The notes: generated by a model from the letters alone, not told the origin. DNA of 64,000 nt from Gallaecimonas xiamenensis 3-C-1 (GCF_000299915.1 NZ_AMRI01000009.1:62001-126000), one strand, 5' to 3'; counted from the stretch's first letter, positions 42,311 to 51,254 are shown. Made by a program: numbers and translations.

Positions 42311-42524
42311 GGTGCTTCTCCTGTAATTTCTGTTCTGTCTGGTTAGCGGCTTGCTGGACAACGGCAGAGGCGCGCTTAATGGCCTCGTGTAGTTCCATGC
42401 TCAGCGCCATATGAAAGGCCTCTTCCATGGCATCACCCTGGGTGAGCTTGTTTTTCACCACGTTGATGTGTGACCCACTGGCGATCGCGGTGCTTGTGAT
42501 GATGATTTCCAGCTTGACGCTCAT
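42300..42524 (-). CDS. small early phage protein, unknown
   Basis: A 74-residue protein (MSVKLEIIITSTAIASGSHI...) with an N-terminal beta strand and a helical C-terminal half (AMEEAFHMALSMELHEAIKRAS). The start at 42524 follows AGGAGG and overlaps the upstream stop as ATGA. It overlaps the DUF3164 start by 11 bp. No known domain. Confidence 0.58.
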   Translation of the reverse strand: MSVKLEIIITSTAIASGSHINVVKNKLTQGDAMEEAFHMALSMELHEAIKRASAVVQQAANQTEQKLQEKHHVH

Positions 42525-42793
42525 GCCCGTTCCTCCTGCCACTGGACCAGGCACCCGCCGTAACGGGCCACCTTTTTGTTGGTCAGCCGGCCGTTCGCAC
42601 GGCAGCTCACGCTGACGGCCTCACAGGCCAGCTTCTTGCCTGGGCGCAATACGGTGATCACCGGGCGGGTGTTGCCCGTTTCAGCCGCCAGTATCTGCAC
42701 GCCTTGGCTTGCCAGGCGTTGCAGGGCTTTGGTCAGGGCCAGGCTTTGTGCACAAATCGCCTGGTTTTGCGGGGTCATGGTTTTGGGTTGCAT
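42521..42793 (-). CDS. small early phage protein, unknown
   Basis: A 90-residue protein (MQPKTMTPQNQAICAQSLAL...) with a helix then a beta-rich half carrying basic residues (PVITVLRPGKKLACEAVSVSC, TNKKVARYGGC). AAGGAG precedes the ATG at 42793. It comes directly after MuB (10 bp). Two Cys late in the chain could bind metal; function unknown. Confidence 0.58.
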   Translation of the reverse strand: MQPKTMTPQNQAICAQSLALTKALQRLASQGVQILAAETGNTRPVITVLRPGKKLACEAVSVSCRANGRLTNKKVARYGGCLVQWQEERA

Positions 42794-42803
42794 GTCAGGC
42801 TCC

Positions 42804-43742
42804 TTACTCGTTGCCTTCGAGGTCTTTGAACGCGGCGCGGATGTGCTGCTCGCCCAGGGATTGGTCGCTGCCACCGGCCAGCATCGCGGCCAGGCGCAGG
42901 GTTTGGTTCAAGATGCGCAGGGCGCCGGGGCGCTCGGCGATCTGTTGCAGTAGTGCCAGCTCCCCGTTGCCGCTGATGCCCCAGGCGGCGGCGATGGCTT
43001 TAACGTCGGTTTGCTTGGCTTTGTGCACGCCCATCTTTTTGGCAATGCGGGAGAACAGCCGGGCAAAATCCTCGCTGCGGCGGCCACCGGTCAGCTGGGT
43101 GTAAACCCGGTTGTTGCCCATCAGCACCATGCCGATGCCGGTCTGCTCCTGGAGGATGCGCAGCTCTTCCAGGGCGGCGTATTCGAGGTGGTCAGCTTCG
43201 TCCACCACCACCATGCCGCCGGTGCCTTGCAGGCGGTGCTTAACGGCGCGGCTAAGCTGGCCCTTACGCCGTGGCGCATCGTCCATGCGCAGCTCCAGCG
43301 CCAATTCAAAGAGGATTTCAGTTGTGGTAGCGCAACTGGGCGAGGCGGTGATCAGCCACACATTGCTGTGCTGCCTGGCGTACTCGCGGGCGGCAGTGGT
43401 TTTGCCCACCCCTGATGCGCCATACACCACGCTGATGGTCTCGGCGGCATGGGCATAGCCCAATGCCCCAAAGATGTTGGAGGCGGTTTGGGTTTCCACG
43501 AACCGGGGCGCAGTGGGCAGCGTGTTGGTGCGGGTATTGCGCAGCTCAAGCCAACTGGCCAGCGCCTTAACGATGCGGTCCGTATCGCCTTTGTAGCTGC
43601 CTTTGAGTACCTGGCTGATGGCTGCCGGGCTTACGCCGATAGCGCGGGCAACAGCAGAGCCATTGGTATCACCAGCGTTAATCAGGGCCTGCACCTGTTC
43701 AATGGTGCTGGTGGTTTTGGTTTTCAGTTCAACAACGCTCAT
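42804..43742 (-). CDS. transposition target-selection ATPase MuB
   Basis: The 312-residue AAA+ protein has an N-terminal helix-turn-helix (VARAIGVSPAAISQVLKGSYKG, about 31-52), Walker A GASGVGKT (108-115), Walker B VVVDEAD (178-184) and a C-terminal domain. MuB forms ATP-dependent filaments on target DNA, delivers targets to MuA and gives immunity against self-insertion. It follows MuA by 11 bp. Confidence 0.95.
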   Translation of the reverse strand: MSVVELKTKTTSTIEQVQALINAGDTNGSAVARAIGVSPAAISQVLKGSYKGDTDRIVKALASWLELRNTRTNTLPTAPRFVETQTASNIFGALGYAHAAETISVVYGASGVGKTTAAREYARQHSNVWLITASPSCATTTEILFELALELRMDDAPRRKGQLSRAVKHRLQGTGGMVVVDEADHLEYAALEELRILQEQTGIGMVLMGNNRVYTQLTGGRRSEDFARLFSRIAKKMGVHKAKQTDVKAIAAAWGISGNGELALLQQIAERPGALRILNQTLRLAAMLAGGSDQSLGEQHIRAAFKDLEGNE

Positions 43743-43753
43743 GGTGCTCTCCC

Positions 43754-45772
43754 TTAAAGGCGGTCTTTGTTGCGCTGCGCCATCAGTTGGGCAACGCCCC
43801 GGTTAAAGGCCGTTTCGGTGTCAACGTCAGTGACAACCTCGGCGGCAGCTTCAATGCGGGTGGTGGCTTTGCGTAAGGTGTTGCCGTCGCGCAGGTGCAC
43901 CAGCTCGCTGGCCGCAGGGGCTGGCGTGGTAGGCATTTCTGGCTCGGGTAACAGTTGGGCAGCTTCCATTGCTGACATGGCCTGGTGGGCGGTGGCGGCG
44001 TCCTTGTTCGCCCGGACAAATTGCTTGCGTTTGCGGTCGTGTTCGCGGCCCTCGCTGCGGCTGCCAAACGCGACTTTTTCAAGGCACGCGGCTTCACACA
44101 GGTAAAGGCCATTGAGGGTGTAGAGGTGCACGCTGCTGTGCAGCGCGTCGGGGTCAAACCGCACCACCACCTTTTGGCCAACCATGGCCAGCAGGCTTTC
44201 GTGGTGGTAGCGGTTCTGGCGCTGGGCTATTTTGCCGCCCGCATCCAAGGTAATGGTGCCGTGCCTGGTCACGCGCACCGCTTCGGCGCTCAGCAGCAAC
44301 AGGCGGCGTTGTTCGGTACTGGCTTTGCGCACTGTGGCGGCGGCGTAGCTTTCGGCAAAGGCATCATCAAAGCTCAGCACGCCCCGGCAGGCTTCGGTTT
44401 TGCGGTTGGCGCGGGCGTTGAACATCGCCACGCCTTCGGCCAGGGCGCGCTCAAACTCGGCTACCGTAGCCGCCCGTTCACCATAATTGTCAGGCTTGGC
44501 CATGGGGTTGGGGCCGGTGTAACTGCCGGCCAGGGCCGGGTGCTTGTCGACCAGCTCTTCCAGACCGCCGACGCCGAAGGCGCGTTCGATGGGCTTGGCC
44601 TGGCCGTGGCCCTTGCCGAAGAAAACGGAGGTCCAGTGCAGCTTGATGCCCAGCATTGGAATAAGCCCAAGTGGATCGTCAGCTTTGACCTTGAACCGGT
44701 ACCGGTTGGGCACGCCGCCCGTCAGCCACTTATTGGCGGCAGCGCGGGTGTTATCGATGGTGATATGGCTGGGAATGCCGTAGTTGTCGATCACGTCCAG
44801 CAGCGCCAGGCGGATCATGTCGGTGTTCTCGCTGATATCCGTGCGCCAGCCGATGATTTTGCGGGTGCGAATGTCCTGCCAAAACCACGTTTTAGGGCGG
44901 ATCACTTCGCCGTTGTGCCACTTCACAAACACGTTGTGTTGGTAGCCGTCGCCGTTGATCCACTCCATGGCTGCAACATCCAGCACACTGCGCTGCTGGG
45001 GCGGGTAAAGCTGCATTAAGGCGTGCTCGCCCTGGCGCAGCAGTACCTGGTGCTCGTGCGGCACTTCGGCGTCAAGGCGGCGCCGCAGGCTGTCTTCGCT
45101 TGGCACTTGCCAGCCGAGCTTTTTGGCAGCGGCGCAGGTACGCAGATAACAGGCACTAAAGGTGGGTTGTTCCAGACGCAGGTACTCGGCTTTGAGGTAG
45201 TCCCACGCCTCGGGGCTTACTTCGGCCCGGCGCTGGTCCTTAATGTTCTGCGCCACCAGTTTGTTTTTGGGCAGCAGTGCCGGTGCCCAGTCGGCCGGGT
45301 CGATGTCTTTGACCATCGCCCAATAGCGGCGCAGCGTCGGTAAAGCGGCGTTGAAGTTGTCAGCCACAAACTGGTAAGCATCCATCAGCTTGGTGCCTGA
45401 CTGCACCATCATCGCTACCGCGTTAACCAGCTCCAGGCGCTCGGCGGCTTTGGCCTGGGCCTTGTCTCCGGCCCGTTCCCAATTCGCCCACAGTGCCTCG
45501 GGGCTATAGCGCTGAGCTTTGGTTTTAGGAGCGGCAAAGGTTTGGTTGCCCAGTTGCACCAGGCCAAGCCGTTTTAGCAGCGCAGCACGGGCATGTTCCG
45601 GCAGCAGTGAGTAGTGATACTCAAAGGCCTTGGTACCAGCACGTTTGCGTTTTTTCTCCGGGTAAGCCTCGGCCAAGCGGTCCAGGAATTTGCGCATCCC
45701 GCGCTCGGTACCTGGCAGGTCGGCCAAGCCGGTAAGCTCGGCGGCAGAGAGCCATTCACGTCCTTGTGTCAT
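43754..45772 (-). CDS. DDE transposase MuA
   Basis: The 672-residue product (Mu: 663) shows the Mu-type N-terminal DNA-binding domain (about 6-69: EWLSAAELTGLADLPGTERG), end-binding helical domains, and the RNase-H fold catalytic core with D275 (WINGDGY), D340 (HITIDNT) and E396 (KPIERAFG). The D-E spacing of 56 equals Mu. A C-terminal region that contacts MuB follows. The start overlaps the Ner-like gene stop by 4 bp. All catalytic residues are intact. Confidence 0.97.
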   Translation of the reverse strand: MTQGREWLSAAELTGLADLPGTERGMRKFLDRLAEAYPEKKRKRAGTKAFEYHYSLLPEHARAALLKRLGLVQLGNQTFAAPKTKAQRYSPEALWANWERAGDKAQAKAAERLELVNAVAMMVQSGTKLMDAYQFVADNFNAALPTLRRYWAMVKDIDPADWAPALLPKNKLVAQNIKDQRRAEVSPEAWDYLKAEYLRLEQPTFSACYLRTCAAAKKLGWQVPSEDSLRRRLDAEVPHEHQVLLRQGEHALMQLYPPQQRSVLDVAAMEWINGDGYQHNVFVKWHNGEVIRPKTWFWQDIRTRKIIGWRTDISENTDMIRLALLDVIDNYGIPSHITIDNTRAAANKWLTGGVPNRYRFKVKADDPLGLIPMLGIKLHWTSVFFGKGHGQAKPIERAFGVGGLEELVDKHPALAGSYTGPNPMAKPDNYGERAATVAEFERALAEGVAMFNARANRKTEACRGVLSFDDAFAESYAAATVRKASTEQRRLLLLSAEAVRVTRHGTITLDAGGKIAQRQNRYHHESLLAMVGQKVVVRFDPDALHSSVHLYTLNGLYLCEAACLEKVAFGSRSEGREHDRKRKQFVRANKDAATAHQAMSAMEAAQLLPEPEMPTTPAPAASELVHLRDGNTLRKATTRIEAAAEVVTDVDTETAFNRGVAQLMAQRNKDRL

Positions 45773-46038
45773 GCGCTCTCTCCTTGAAGTTCTGGGTATC
45801 TACTTGGCCAGATCTCATTTACTTCCAGCCCTATAGCATCAGCGATAATCCGTTCGCCTTTTGGCCATGGGCGAGCCATGGCATTAGCCAAAGTTCCAGA
45901 CGACAACCCGTGGTCTCGTGACAGTGCGCTGAGTGATGTACCGCGTTTTTTAAGCGCTGCAATGATGTCAGCGCGGTGCATGTCCTTGGCTGGAGTTCCC
46001 ATTTTGGGAAATTTCTGCGATTCTTGTTTGTTATGCAT
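45769..46038 (-). CDS. Ner-like early regulator
   Basis: An 89-residue protein of the Ner/Nlp helix-turn-helix family: MHRADIIAALKKRGTSLSAL, SRDHGLSSGTLANAMARPWPKGERIIADAIG and EIWPSRY. Mu Ner represses early and repressor promoters in the lytic phase. The start is uncertain: 46038 (used), or the ATG codons at residues 13 and 20, the latter with AAGGA close to it. It is divergent from the repressor across a 100-bp control region. Confidence 0.88.
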   Translation of the reverse strand: MHNKQESQKFPKMGTPAKDMHRADIIAALKKRGTSLSALSRDHGLSSGTLANAMARPWPKGERIIADAIGLEVNEIWPSRYPELQGESA

Positions 46039-46067
46039 CCTGATAACTCGTTTGGATTATCAAACTT

Positions 46068-46222
46068 AGGAACAAGTCTTGATCACCAAAAGGAACAGGT
46101 CAACAGTTATTTGTTCCTTTTTGTAGAGCAGGTATCCATGGATGGGACCACGCGCCAGAGGCCACACAGCAATGAATGACGAAAAAAAGGAACAAGCGAA
46201 CGGGAAAGGGAACGGCGTTCCT
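46068..46222 (+). promoter_or_regulatory. cluster of GGAACA operator-like sites
   Basis: AGGAACAAG occurs at 46068-46076 and 46188-46196, AGGAACAGG at 46091-46099, and the inverted form TTGTTCCTT at 46111-46119. AGGGAACGGCGTTCCT at 46207-46222 contains a GGAAC-GGC-GTTCC palindrome. AGGAAC recurs at 46240. The sites span the ner-repressor gap and the first codons of the repressor. A TTGATCAC like that of the phage ends lies at 46079. They are likely operators for repressor and/or Ner. Confidence 0.6.
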
Positions 46223-47140
46223 ATTGTTGATAGCGAGAAAGGAACTGAACTGTTCATCACTAGACTGAGAACGCTGGTTAATGAGGCCGGTGGCGGTCGA
46301 CAGTTTGCGCGCAACATTGGCATGTCATACAGCAAGCTGCATAACTACATGTCTGGCGTTAGTAAGCCGACGCTGGACAGCCTTATTGCTTTGGCTGAGG
46401 GGGGAGGGGTTTCTTTGGACTGGCTCGCCCTTGGTGACGAAAATAGACACCCAAAGGGCCAACCTAAGCACGACTTGGAATGGGTAACGGCTGCTGAGGT
46501 AGCTGGGCTACCTGGCATGCCAACAACGGATAAGCGCGTCCAGGAAGAACTTGAGCATCTCGCAGCAGATAACACTGCTATGACGCGCAGGCGTGCAGGC
46601 TCCAGAGCAACGGAGTATCACGTAGCGTTGTTGCCATCACAGGCCAGAGAAGCCTTAAAAAAGGCATATGAGGTAAAAGACACGGTTGCGAGCTACGAAC
46701 CCAGCACCGACTTCATGGCAGAGTTCTCGCTTATCCCTGGTTACCGAGTCCAGGTGTCAGCTGGACATGGCAGCTTCAACGGCGACGATCAGCCTCCAGT
46801 CCGGCATTTAGCATTCCGTCGCAAGTGGCTGTCTTTTAGAGGCTTTGCTGAAAAGGATCTGGTTATCGTTTGGGCCAAAGGCGACAGCATGTACCCAACG
46901 ATAGGCAACAACGACAGCCTGGTTATAAACACGGCAAGGAAAACGCCTAAAGATGGCCACATATACGTCTTTAGGCAGGATGAATCGCTGATGGTCAAAC
47001 GCTTTCAGCAGCGTCTCGACAAGTGGGTGCTGCTGTCAGATAACAAGGTTTACCCTGAGATAGTGGTACCCAAAGACGAACAGCACAACTTCCAGGTGAT
47101 AGGTCAAGTGGTGCACATCGCCAAAGATGTGGGCGACTAG
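46142..47140 (+). CDS. prophage repressor: XRE HTH + Mu-type HTH + S24 peptidase
   Basis: The 332-residue product (322 if started at the ATG at 46172) has three parts. An XRE-like helix-turn-helix comes first (about 36-100: RQFARNIGMSYSKLHNYMSG). A segment very like the N-terminal domain of MuA follows (about 113-175: EWVTAAEVAGLPGMP, RRRAGSRATEYH, LLPSQAREAL). A LexA/S24 domain is last, with an Ala-Gly cleavage site (SAGHGSF, about 207-208), nucleophile Ser249 (KGDSMYPT) and Lys286 (LMVKRF). It should silence the early operon and be destroyed through RecA-induced self-cleavage. It points toward the phage left end and is followed by a terminator. Confidence 0.85.
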   Translation: MGPRARGHTAMNDEKKEQANGKGNGVPIVDSEKGTELFITRLRTLVNEAGGGRQFARNIGMSYSKLHNYMSGVSKPTLDSLIALAEGGGVSLDWLALGDENRHPKGQPKHDLEWVTAAEVAGLPGMPTTDKRVQEELEHLAADNTAMTRRRAGSRATEYHVALLPSQAREALKKAYEVKDTVASYEPSTDFMAEFSLIPGYRVQVSAGHGSFNGDDQPPVRHLAFRRKWLSFRGFAEKDLVIVWAKGDSMYPTIGNNDSLVINTARKTPKDGHIYVFRQDESLMVKRFQQRLDKWVLLSDNKVYPEIVVPKDEQHNFQVIGQVVHIAKDVGD

Positions 47141-47151
47141 CCTCAAAGTTT

Positions 47152-47177
47152 AAAAGGCGCCGTCTGGCGCCTTTTTT
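47152..47177 (+). terminator. intrinsic terminator after repressor
   Basis: GGCGCC (47156-47161), loop GTCT, GGCGCC (47166-47171), then six T, with an A-tract before the stem. Confidence 0.9.
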
Positions 47178-47423
47178 AAAGCCGGTTTAAAGCCCAGCAA
47201 ACCCGCCCGGAACTGTGCTCAATACACAAGCGCAAAACTCAGCCCCAGCGCACCATTGATCAAACTCCCCGCCCGTTCAAAAAGGGGCAGCCATCAATGG
47301 CCACCCCCTCGCTCAATTCCCCACAAACCCGCGTCACGCCTGAATTTCTTCCCGCGAATTTTCGCCAAATTTCATTTATTCTCGCTTTAGTATCTTACTG
47401 ATCACTATTCAAGAGCCTATACA
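47178..47423. promoter_or_regulatory. non-coding phage left end (attL)
   Basis: No gene is seen between the repressor terminator and the phage terminus. The stretch holds TGATCA at 47257-47262 and 47399-47404; the outer copy begins 20 bases in from the TACA terminus, matching the other end, and the two copies are 142 bp apart. Mu also has clustered sites at its right end and spread ones at the left. They are inferred to be MuA sites L1 and L2. Confidence 0.6.
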
Positions 47424-47428
47424 GGGGA
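47424..47428 (+). repeat. target site duplication GGGGA, right copy
   Basis: It is identical to 14180-14184 and follows the ATACA terminus directly. Rejoining the copies restores a continuous intergenic region between nagD and the DUF3025 gene. Confidence 0.85.
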
Positions 47429-47484
47429 TGCACCAGTGATACCAGAAAAAGCGGCCGTTTTGCTACACTGGCGCCCTTTTATGG

Positions 47485-48291
47485 ATGACAGAGACCGACG
47501 TGGACTGGCAAACCACCTTCCTTGACCAGGGGCTCTACCAGGACCTGGCGACCCTGTTTACGGCCCTGGGGCAAGCCGCAGACTTCCCAGATCTGGCCCA
47601 GCTGGGCCAATGGCTGGCCCCCGGCACCCAGACCCTGTCCGGCCAGCCGGTGCAGTTTTGTGCCGACGCTCCAAGCGATTATTACGAAGCCCAGGTATTG
47701 GCCAGTGGCCGGGTGCCCACCCGCGAGCGTAACTGGCACGACCTGTTCAACGCCCTGGCCTGGGCCCTTTTTCCCCGGGCCAAGGCCATGCTCAACGGCC
47801 AGCACGTGGCCGATATCGACGCCCATGGCCTGCACCCAAGGACCTTGCGCCGGGACAGCCTGACCCTCTTTGATGAGTGCGGGGTGCTGGTGGTGGCAAG
47901 TGACCTGTCGCTGCTTGAGGATCTGCGCCAGCACCGCTGGCAGTCCGCCTTTGTGGCCAGGCGCGGCGCCTGGGGCCGGCAGATTGAAGGGCGGGTCTTT
48001 GGCCACGCGGTCTACGAGCAGGGCCTGACCCCTTATTTGGGGCTGACCGCCAAGATGTTCCCGGTGCTGGTGGAGGCCGACTACTTTGCCTGGAACATCA
48101 AGGACCGCTACGGCTACCTGGACCAGGTGCTGGCCCTGGCCTTGGCCGGCGATGCCCTGAAGGACAAGGCGCTGCTCTCCCCCTTGCCGCTGCTGGGGGT
48201 GCCGGGCTGGTGGCCGGCCAACGCAGCGGCGGACTTTTACGACAATACCCAGTATTTCAGGTCTTTGAGCCGGCCCCGGCCGCCCTTATGA
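47485..48291 (+). CDS. DUF3025 protein
   Basis: A 268-residue cytosolic protein of the DUF3025 family, with the conserved YYEAQVLASGRVPTRERNWHDLFNALAW stretch and DECGVLVVASD. The family is widespread in gammaproteobacteria and betaproteobacteria with no assigned biochemical role. There is no strong RBS; the ATG at 47485 is in frame. It is divergent from nagD in the uninterrupted chromosome, and its promoter is now next to the prophage left end. A bidirectional terminator follows. Confidence 0.85.
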   Translation: MTETDVDWQTTFLDQGLYQDLATLFTALGQAADFPDLAQLGQWLAPGTQTLSGQPVQFCADAPSDYYEAQVLASGRVPTRERNWHDLFNALAWALFPRAKAMLNGQHVADIDAHGLHPRTLRRDSLTLFDECGVLVVASDLSLLEDLRQHRWQSAFVARRGAWGRQIEGRVFGHAVYEQGLTPYLGLTAKMFPVLVEADYFAWNIKDRYGYLDQVLALALAGDALKDKALLSPLPLLGVPGWWPANAAADFYDNTQYFRSLSRPRPPL

Positions 48292-48318
48292 AAAAGCCCG
48301 GCATTTGCCGGGCTTTTT
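48291..48318. terminator. bidirectional intrinsic terminator
   Basis: AAAAAGCCCGGCA and TGCCGGGCTTTTT form a near-perfect stem with A and T tracts, serving the convergent DUF3025 and symporter genes. Confidence 0.92.
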
Positions 48319-48319
48319 G

Positions 48320-49648
48320 TCAGCTGCGGTGCGGCAGGTGCACCTCTTCTTCCTTGCGGGCAGCGGCCGGGTCGTTAAAGACCTCCTCGTCCAGCTCCCC
48401 CTCGGATTTGGCCACGGCCACCGTCACCATGGCGTCGCCGGTGATGTTCACGGCGGTGCGGGTCATGTCCAGCAGGCGGTCGACACCGATGATAAGGCCG
48501 ATACCTTCCACCGGCAGGTTCACCTGGGTCAGCACCATGGCCAGCATCACCAGGCCTACCCCGGGCACACCGGCGGTGCCCACCGAGGCCAGGGTGGCGG
48601 TCAGCACCACCATCAGGAAGTCGGTCAGGCTCAGATCCATGCCATAAACCTGGGCGATAAAGACGGTGGCCACCCCTTGCATGATGGCGGTGCCGTCCAT
48701 GTTGATGGTGGCACCCAGGGGCACGGTAAAGGAGGCAATGCTGTTCTTGGCACCCAGCTTCTTGGTCACGGTCTCCAGGGTCACCGGCAGGGTGGCGTTG
48801 CTGGAGGCGGTGGAGAAGGCAAAGAGGGCGGCGTCACGCATCTTGCGCAGGAACATAAAGGGGTTGAGGCGGGTCAGCAGCTTGAGCAGCAGCGGGTAGC
48901 TGATAAAGGCGTGCATCAGCAGCACCGCCAGCACCAGCAGGAAGTACTTGATAAGGTTGCCCAGGGTCTCAAGGCCGCTGCCGGCAAAAAGCTTGGCCAT
49001 CAGGAAGAACACGCCGTAGGGGGCCAGGTTCATCAAGATGGTGACCAGCTTCATGATCACTTCGTTGAAGTCTTCAAAGAGCTTGGCGATACGCGCACCG
49101 GCCTTGCCGGACAGGGCCACGGCCACCCCAAACAGCACTGCGAAGACGATGATCTGCAGCATGTTGCCCGAAGCCATGGCTTCGATGGGGTTGGTGGGCA
49201 CCAGGTTGGTGAACACATCGGTCAAAGACGGCGGCGCCGCCGGGGTGTAACCCTCTTCGACATGGCGGTCCACGCCGACACCGGGCTTGACGATCAGCGC
49301 CATGGAGATGGCCAGGCTAATGGCGATGGCGGTGGTCAGCAGGTACAGGCCTATGGCCTTGCCAGACAGCCGGCCCAGCTTGCTGGGATCGGACAAGGAG
49401 CAGGTACCGCACACCAGGGACACGAACACCAGGGGCACCACCAGCATCTTCAAGGAGGCGATAAAGAGCTGCCCCCCGATCTGGAACAGGCCCTGGGTCA
49501 GCCAGGTTTGGATGAAGCCGGGTTCGGTCTTAACACCGGGTACGGGGGTAGGGGTGAAATAGAAGCAGATGAGTCCGGTGATGAAACCCAGCACCATACC
49601 TATGACGATGCGTGCCGTAAGGCCCAGTTTTCCTTGTTGTTTTGTCAT
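48320..49648 (-). CDS. dicarboxylate/amino acid:cation symporter (DAACS family)
   Basis: The 442-residue membrane protein carries the DAACS signatures: FSTASSNATLPVT (HP1), INMDGTAIMQG (TM7) and GVDRLLDMTRTAVNITGDA (HP2-TM8), with eight membrane helices and re-entrant loops. These symporters import glutamate, aspartate or C4-dicarboxylates with sodium or protons. The substrate cannot be fixed from sequence alone. The C-terminus is acidic (KSEGELDEEVFN). Confidence 0.93.
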   Translation of the reverse strand: MTKQQGKLGLTARIVIGMVLGFITGLICFYFTPTPVPGVKTEPGFIQTWLTQGLFQIGGQLFIASLKMLVVPLVFVSLVCGTCSLSDPSKLGRLSGKAIGLYLLTTAIAISLAISMALIVKPGVGVDRHVEEGYTPAAPPSLTDVFTNLVPTNPIEAMASGNMLQIIVFAVLFGVAVALSGKAGARIAKLFEDFNEVIMKLVTILMNLAPYGVFFLMAKLFAGSGLETLGNLIKYFLLVLAVLLMHAFISYPLLLKLLTRLNPFMFLRKMRDAALFAFSTASSNATLPVTLETVTKKLGAKNSIASFTVPLGATINMDGTAIMQGVATVFIAQVYGMDLSLTDFLMVVLTATLASVGTAGVPGVGLVMLAMVLTQVNLPVEGIGLIIGVDRLLDMTRTAVNITGDAMVTVAVAKSEGELDEEVFNDPAAARKEEEVHLPHRS

Positions 49649-49736
49649 GGCCTATCCACGTGGTTGCTAGCAAATGCCCGCTAATCTAGCAGCTTAGCCG
49701 GGGCGGTAACAACCGACCACTTGGGGACCGGGATCA

Positions 49737-49763
49737 CGAAAAAGCCCGGCAATGCCGGGCTTG
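49737..49763 (-). terminator. intrinsic terminator after astB
   Basis: On the minus strand AAGCCCGGCATTGCCGGGCT is followed by a T run. It lies just after the astB stop. Confidence 0.88.
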
Positions 49764-49765
49764 GG

Positions 49766-51106
49766 TCAGTCGCGCTGGAAGGGATACACCGATCCCAGTG
49801 CCAGGAGCTGGGTCAGCTCGTCCAGGGCCTGGCGGCTTTCCACCAGCAGCTGCGGGTCGGCCAAGTCGGCCACCAGCAGCTCGTCCCGGTAGTGCTTGTC
49901 CACCCAGCCGTTGAGGCGGTTAAAGAGGGCGTCGTCCAGCAGGCAAGCGGGGTTGACCGCCGCCAGCTCTTCGTCGTTCAGGCCCACTCGCAGGCGCAGG
50001 CAGGCGGGGCCGCCACCGTTGCGCATGGACTGTTTGACGTCGATGTAGCGCACTTCCTTGATGGGGGTGTCCTTTTCCACCAACTGGGCCAGGTAACGGT
50101 TGACCGCCTCGGACTCTTCACACTCGGTGGGGGCGATGATGGCCATATGGCCAGCCGGCAGGGTGACCACCTGGGTGTTGAAGAGGTAGGTCTTGACCGC
50201 TTCGCTGACGCTGACCTGGTCCCGGGGCACTTCGATGAAATGCAGGTCACCCTCGCCGAATTTGCGGCGAATTTCAGCAAAATCCCGCTCGGTATTGGCA
50301 AAGGCGTCCTGGTGGTAGAACAGCACGTTCTGGTTGCCGACACTGATCACGTCGTTGTGGAAGACCCCGGCGTCAATCACCTCGGGATTTTGCTGCATAA
50401 ACACCACGGTATCCTCGTCCAGGCCATGGAGGCGGGCGATGGCGCGGGACGCTTCCAGGGTCTGGCGGGCCGGGTATTTTTGCGGCGCCACGGCGGCGGC
50501 GTTGAAGGCTTCACGGCCGTAGACGAACAGTTCCACACCAGCATGGCCGTACTGGCTGCACAGGCGGGTGTGGTTGGCTGCCCCTTCGTCGCCGAAGTGG
50601 TCGTTGTCCGGCAGGTGCTTGTGGTGCTTGAAGTGGCGGTCGTCGTTGAAGATCGCCTTTAAGATACGGCCGGTCACCGCCGGTTCCAGGCTGCGGTGGA
50701 ACTTGTTGGTGAGGTTGGCCGGGGTAAAGTGCACCCGCCCGTCGTGGGTATCGGCGGAGGGGGAAATGGTGGCGGCGTTGGCGGTCCACATGCTGGACGC
50801 CGAGCAGCAGGCGGCCAGCAGGGCGGGGGCCTCTTTGGCGGCCTTGGCCAGTACCTGGGCGTCGGTGCCGTTAAAGCCCAGGCGGCGCAGGGTGGCCATG
50901 TCGGGCCTTTCCTGAGGCGCCAGCACCCCTTGCTTAAGACCCAGATCATGAAGGGTCTTCATTTTCAGCAGGCCCTGTTTGGCGGCCTGCTTGGGGCTGG
51001 AAGCATTCTTGGCGTTGGACAGGGACGCCACGTTACCGAAGGACAGGCCCGCGTAGTTGTGGGTGGGGCCGACCAGGCCGTCAAAATTGACTTCGAAATG
51101 TTTCAT
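49766..51106 (-). CDS. astB: N-succinylarginine dihydrolase
   Basis: The 446-residue product is AstB of the arginine succinyltransferase (AST) pathway, hydrolysing N2-succinylarginine to succinylornithine, ammonia and carbon dioxide. It has family marks [54 protein letters not shown] and the C-terminal catalytic Cys in [21 protein letters not shown] precedes the ATG. No other ast gene is in the window, so the pathway is split or elsewhere. Confidence 0.97.
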   Translation of the reverse strand: MKHFEVNFDGLVGPTHNYAGLSFGNVASLSNAKNASSPKQAAKQGLLKMKTLHDLGLKQGVLAPQERPDMATLRRLGFNGTDAQVLAKAAKEAPALLAACCSASSMWTANAATISPSADTHDGRVHFTPANLTNKFHRSLEPAVTGRILKAIFNDDRHFKHHKHLPDNDHFGDEGAANHTRLCSQYGHAGVELFVYGREAFNAAAVAPQKYPARQTLEASRAIARLHGLDEDTVVFMQQNPEVIDAGVFHNDVISVGNQNVLFYHQDAFANTERDFAEIRRKFGEGDLHFIEVPRDQVSVSEAVKTYLFNTQVVTLPAGHMAIIAPTECEESEAVNRYLAQLVEKDTPIKEVRYIDVKQSMRNGGGPACLRLRVGLNDEELAAVNPACLLDDALFNRLNGWVDKHYRDELLVADLADPQLLVESRQALDELTQLLALGSVYPFQRD

Positions 51107-51254
51107 GCCCTATTCCTTGTTATGGGTGCCCAGGTTAAAGGGACGTTAAAGCTTGACCGCATTATACCTGTTGCCGTTATCGGTAACCCTCTGACCTTGC
51201 AAATGATGGATAAGTTGAATTAATTAGAAAAATAGCCGACTTCGAGCTTGCGCC

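Larger units (their letters stand above)
14185..47423. mobile_element. Mu-like transposable siphophage prophage, 33,239 bp
   Basis: The element is bounded by TGTA...TACA termini and a 5-bp direct duplication GGGGA at 14180-14184 and 47424-47428. The two terminal 31-bp sequences, read inward, align without gaps and share 21 positions, including TGTA at 1-4, GAAT at 14-17, TGATCA at 20-25 and TAAGA at 27-31. Inside are MuA and MuB, a Ner-like regulator, a repressor, GemA, Mor/C, Mu-type head genes and a lambda-like tail set. All core modules appear intact, so the prophage could be functional. Its genetic left end is at the window's right. Confidence 0.93.

Noticed and set aside
14204-47404. Prophage ends placed directly at the outer TGATCA sites
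   Set aside because: The 5-bp flanks there (AATTT and CTATT) do not match, whereas TGTA/TACA 19 bases further out has a perfect GGGGA duplication.
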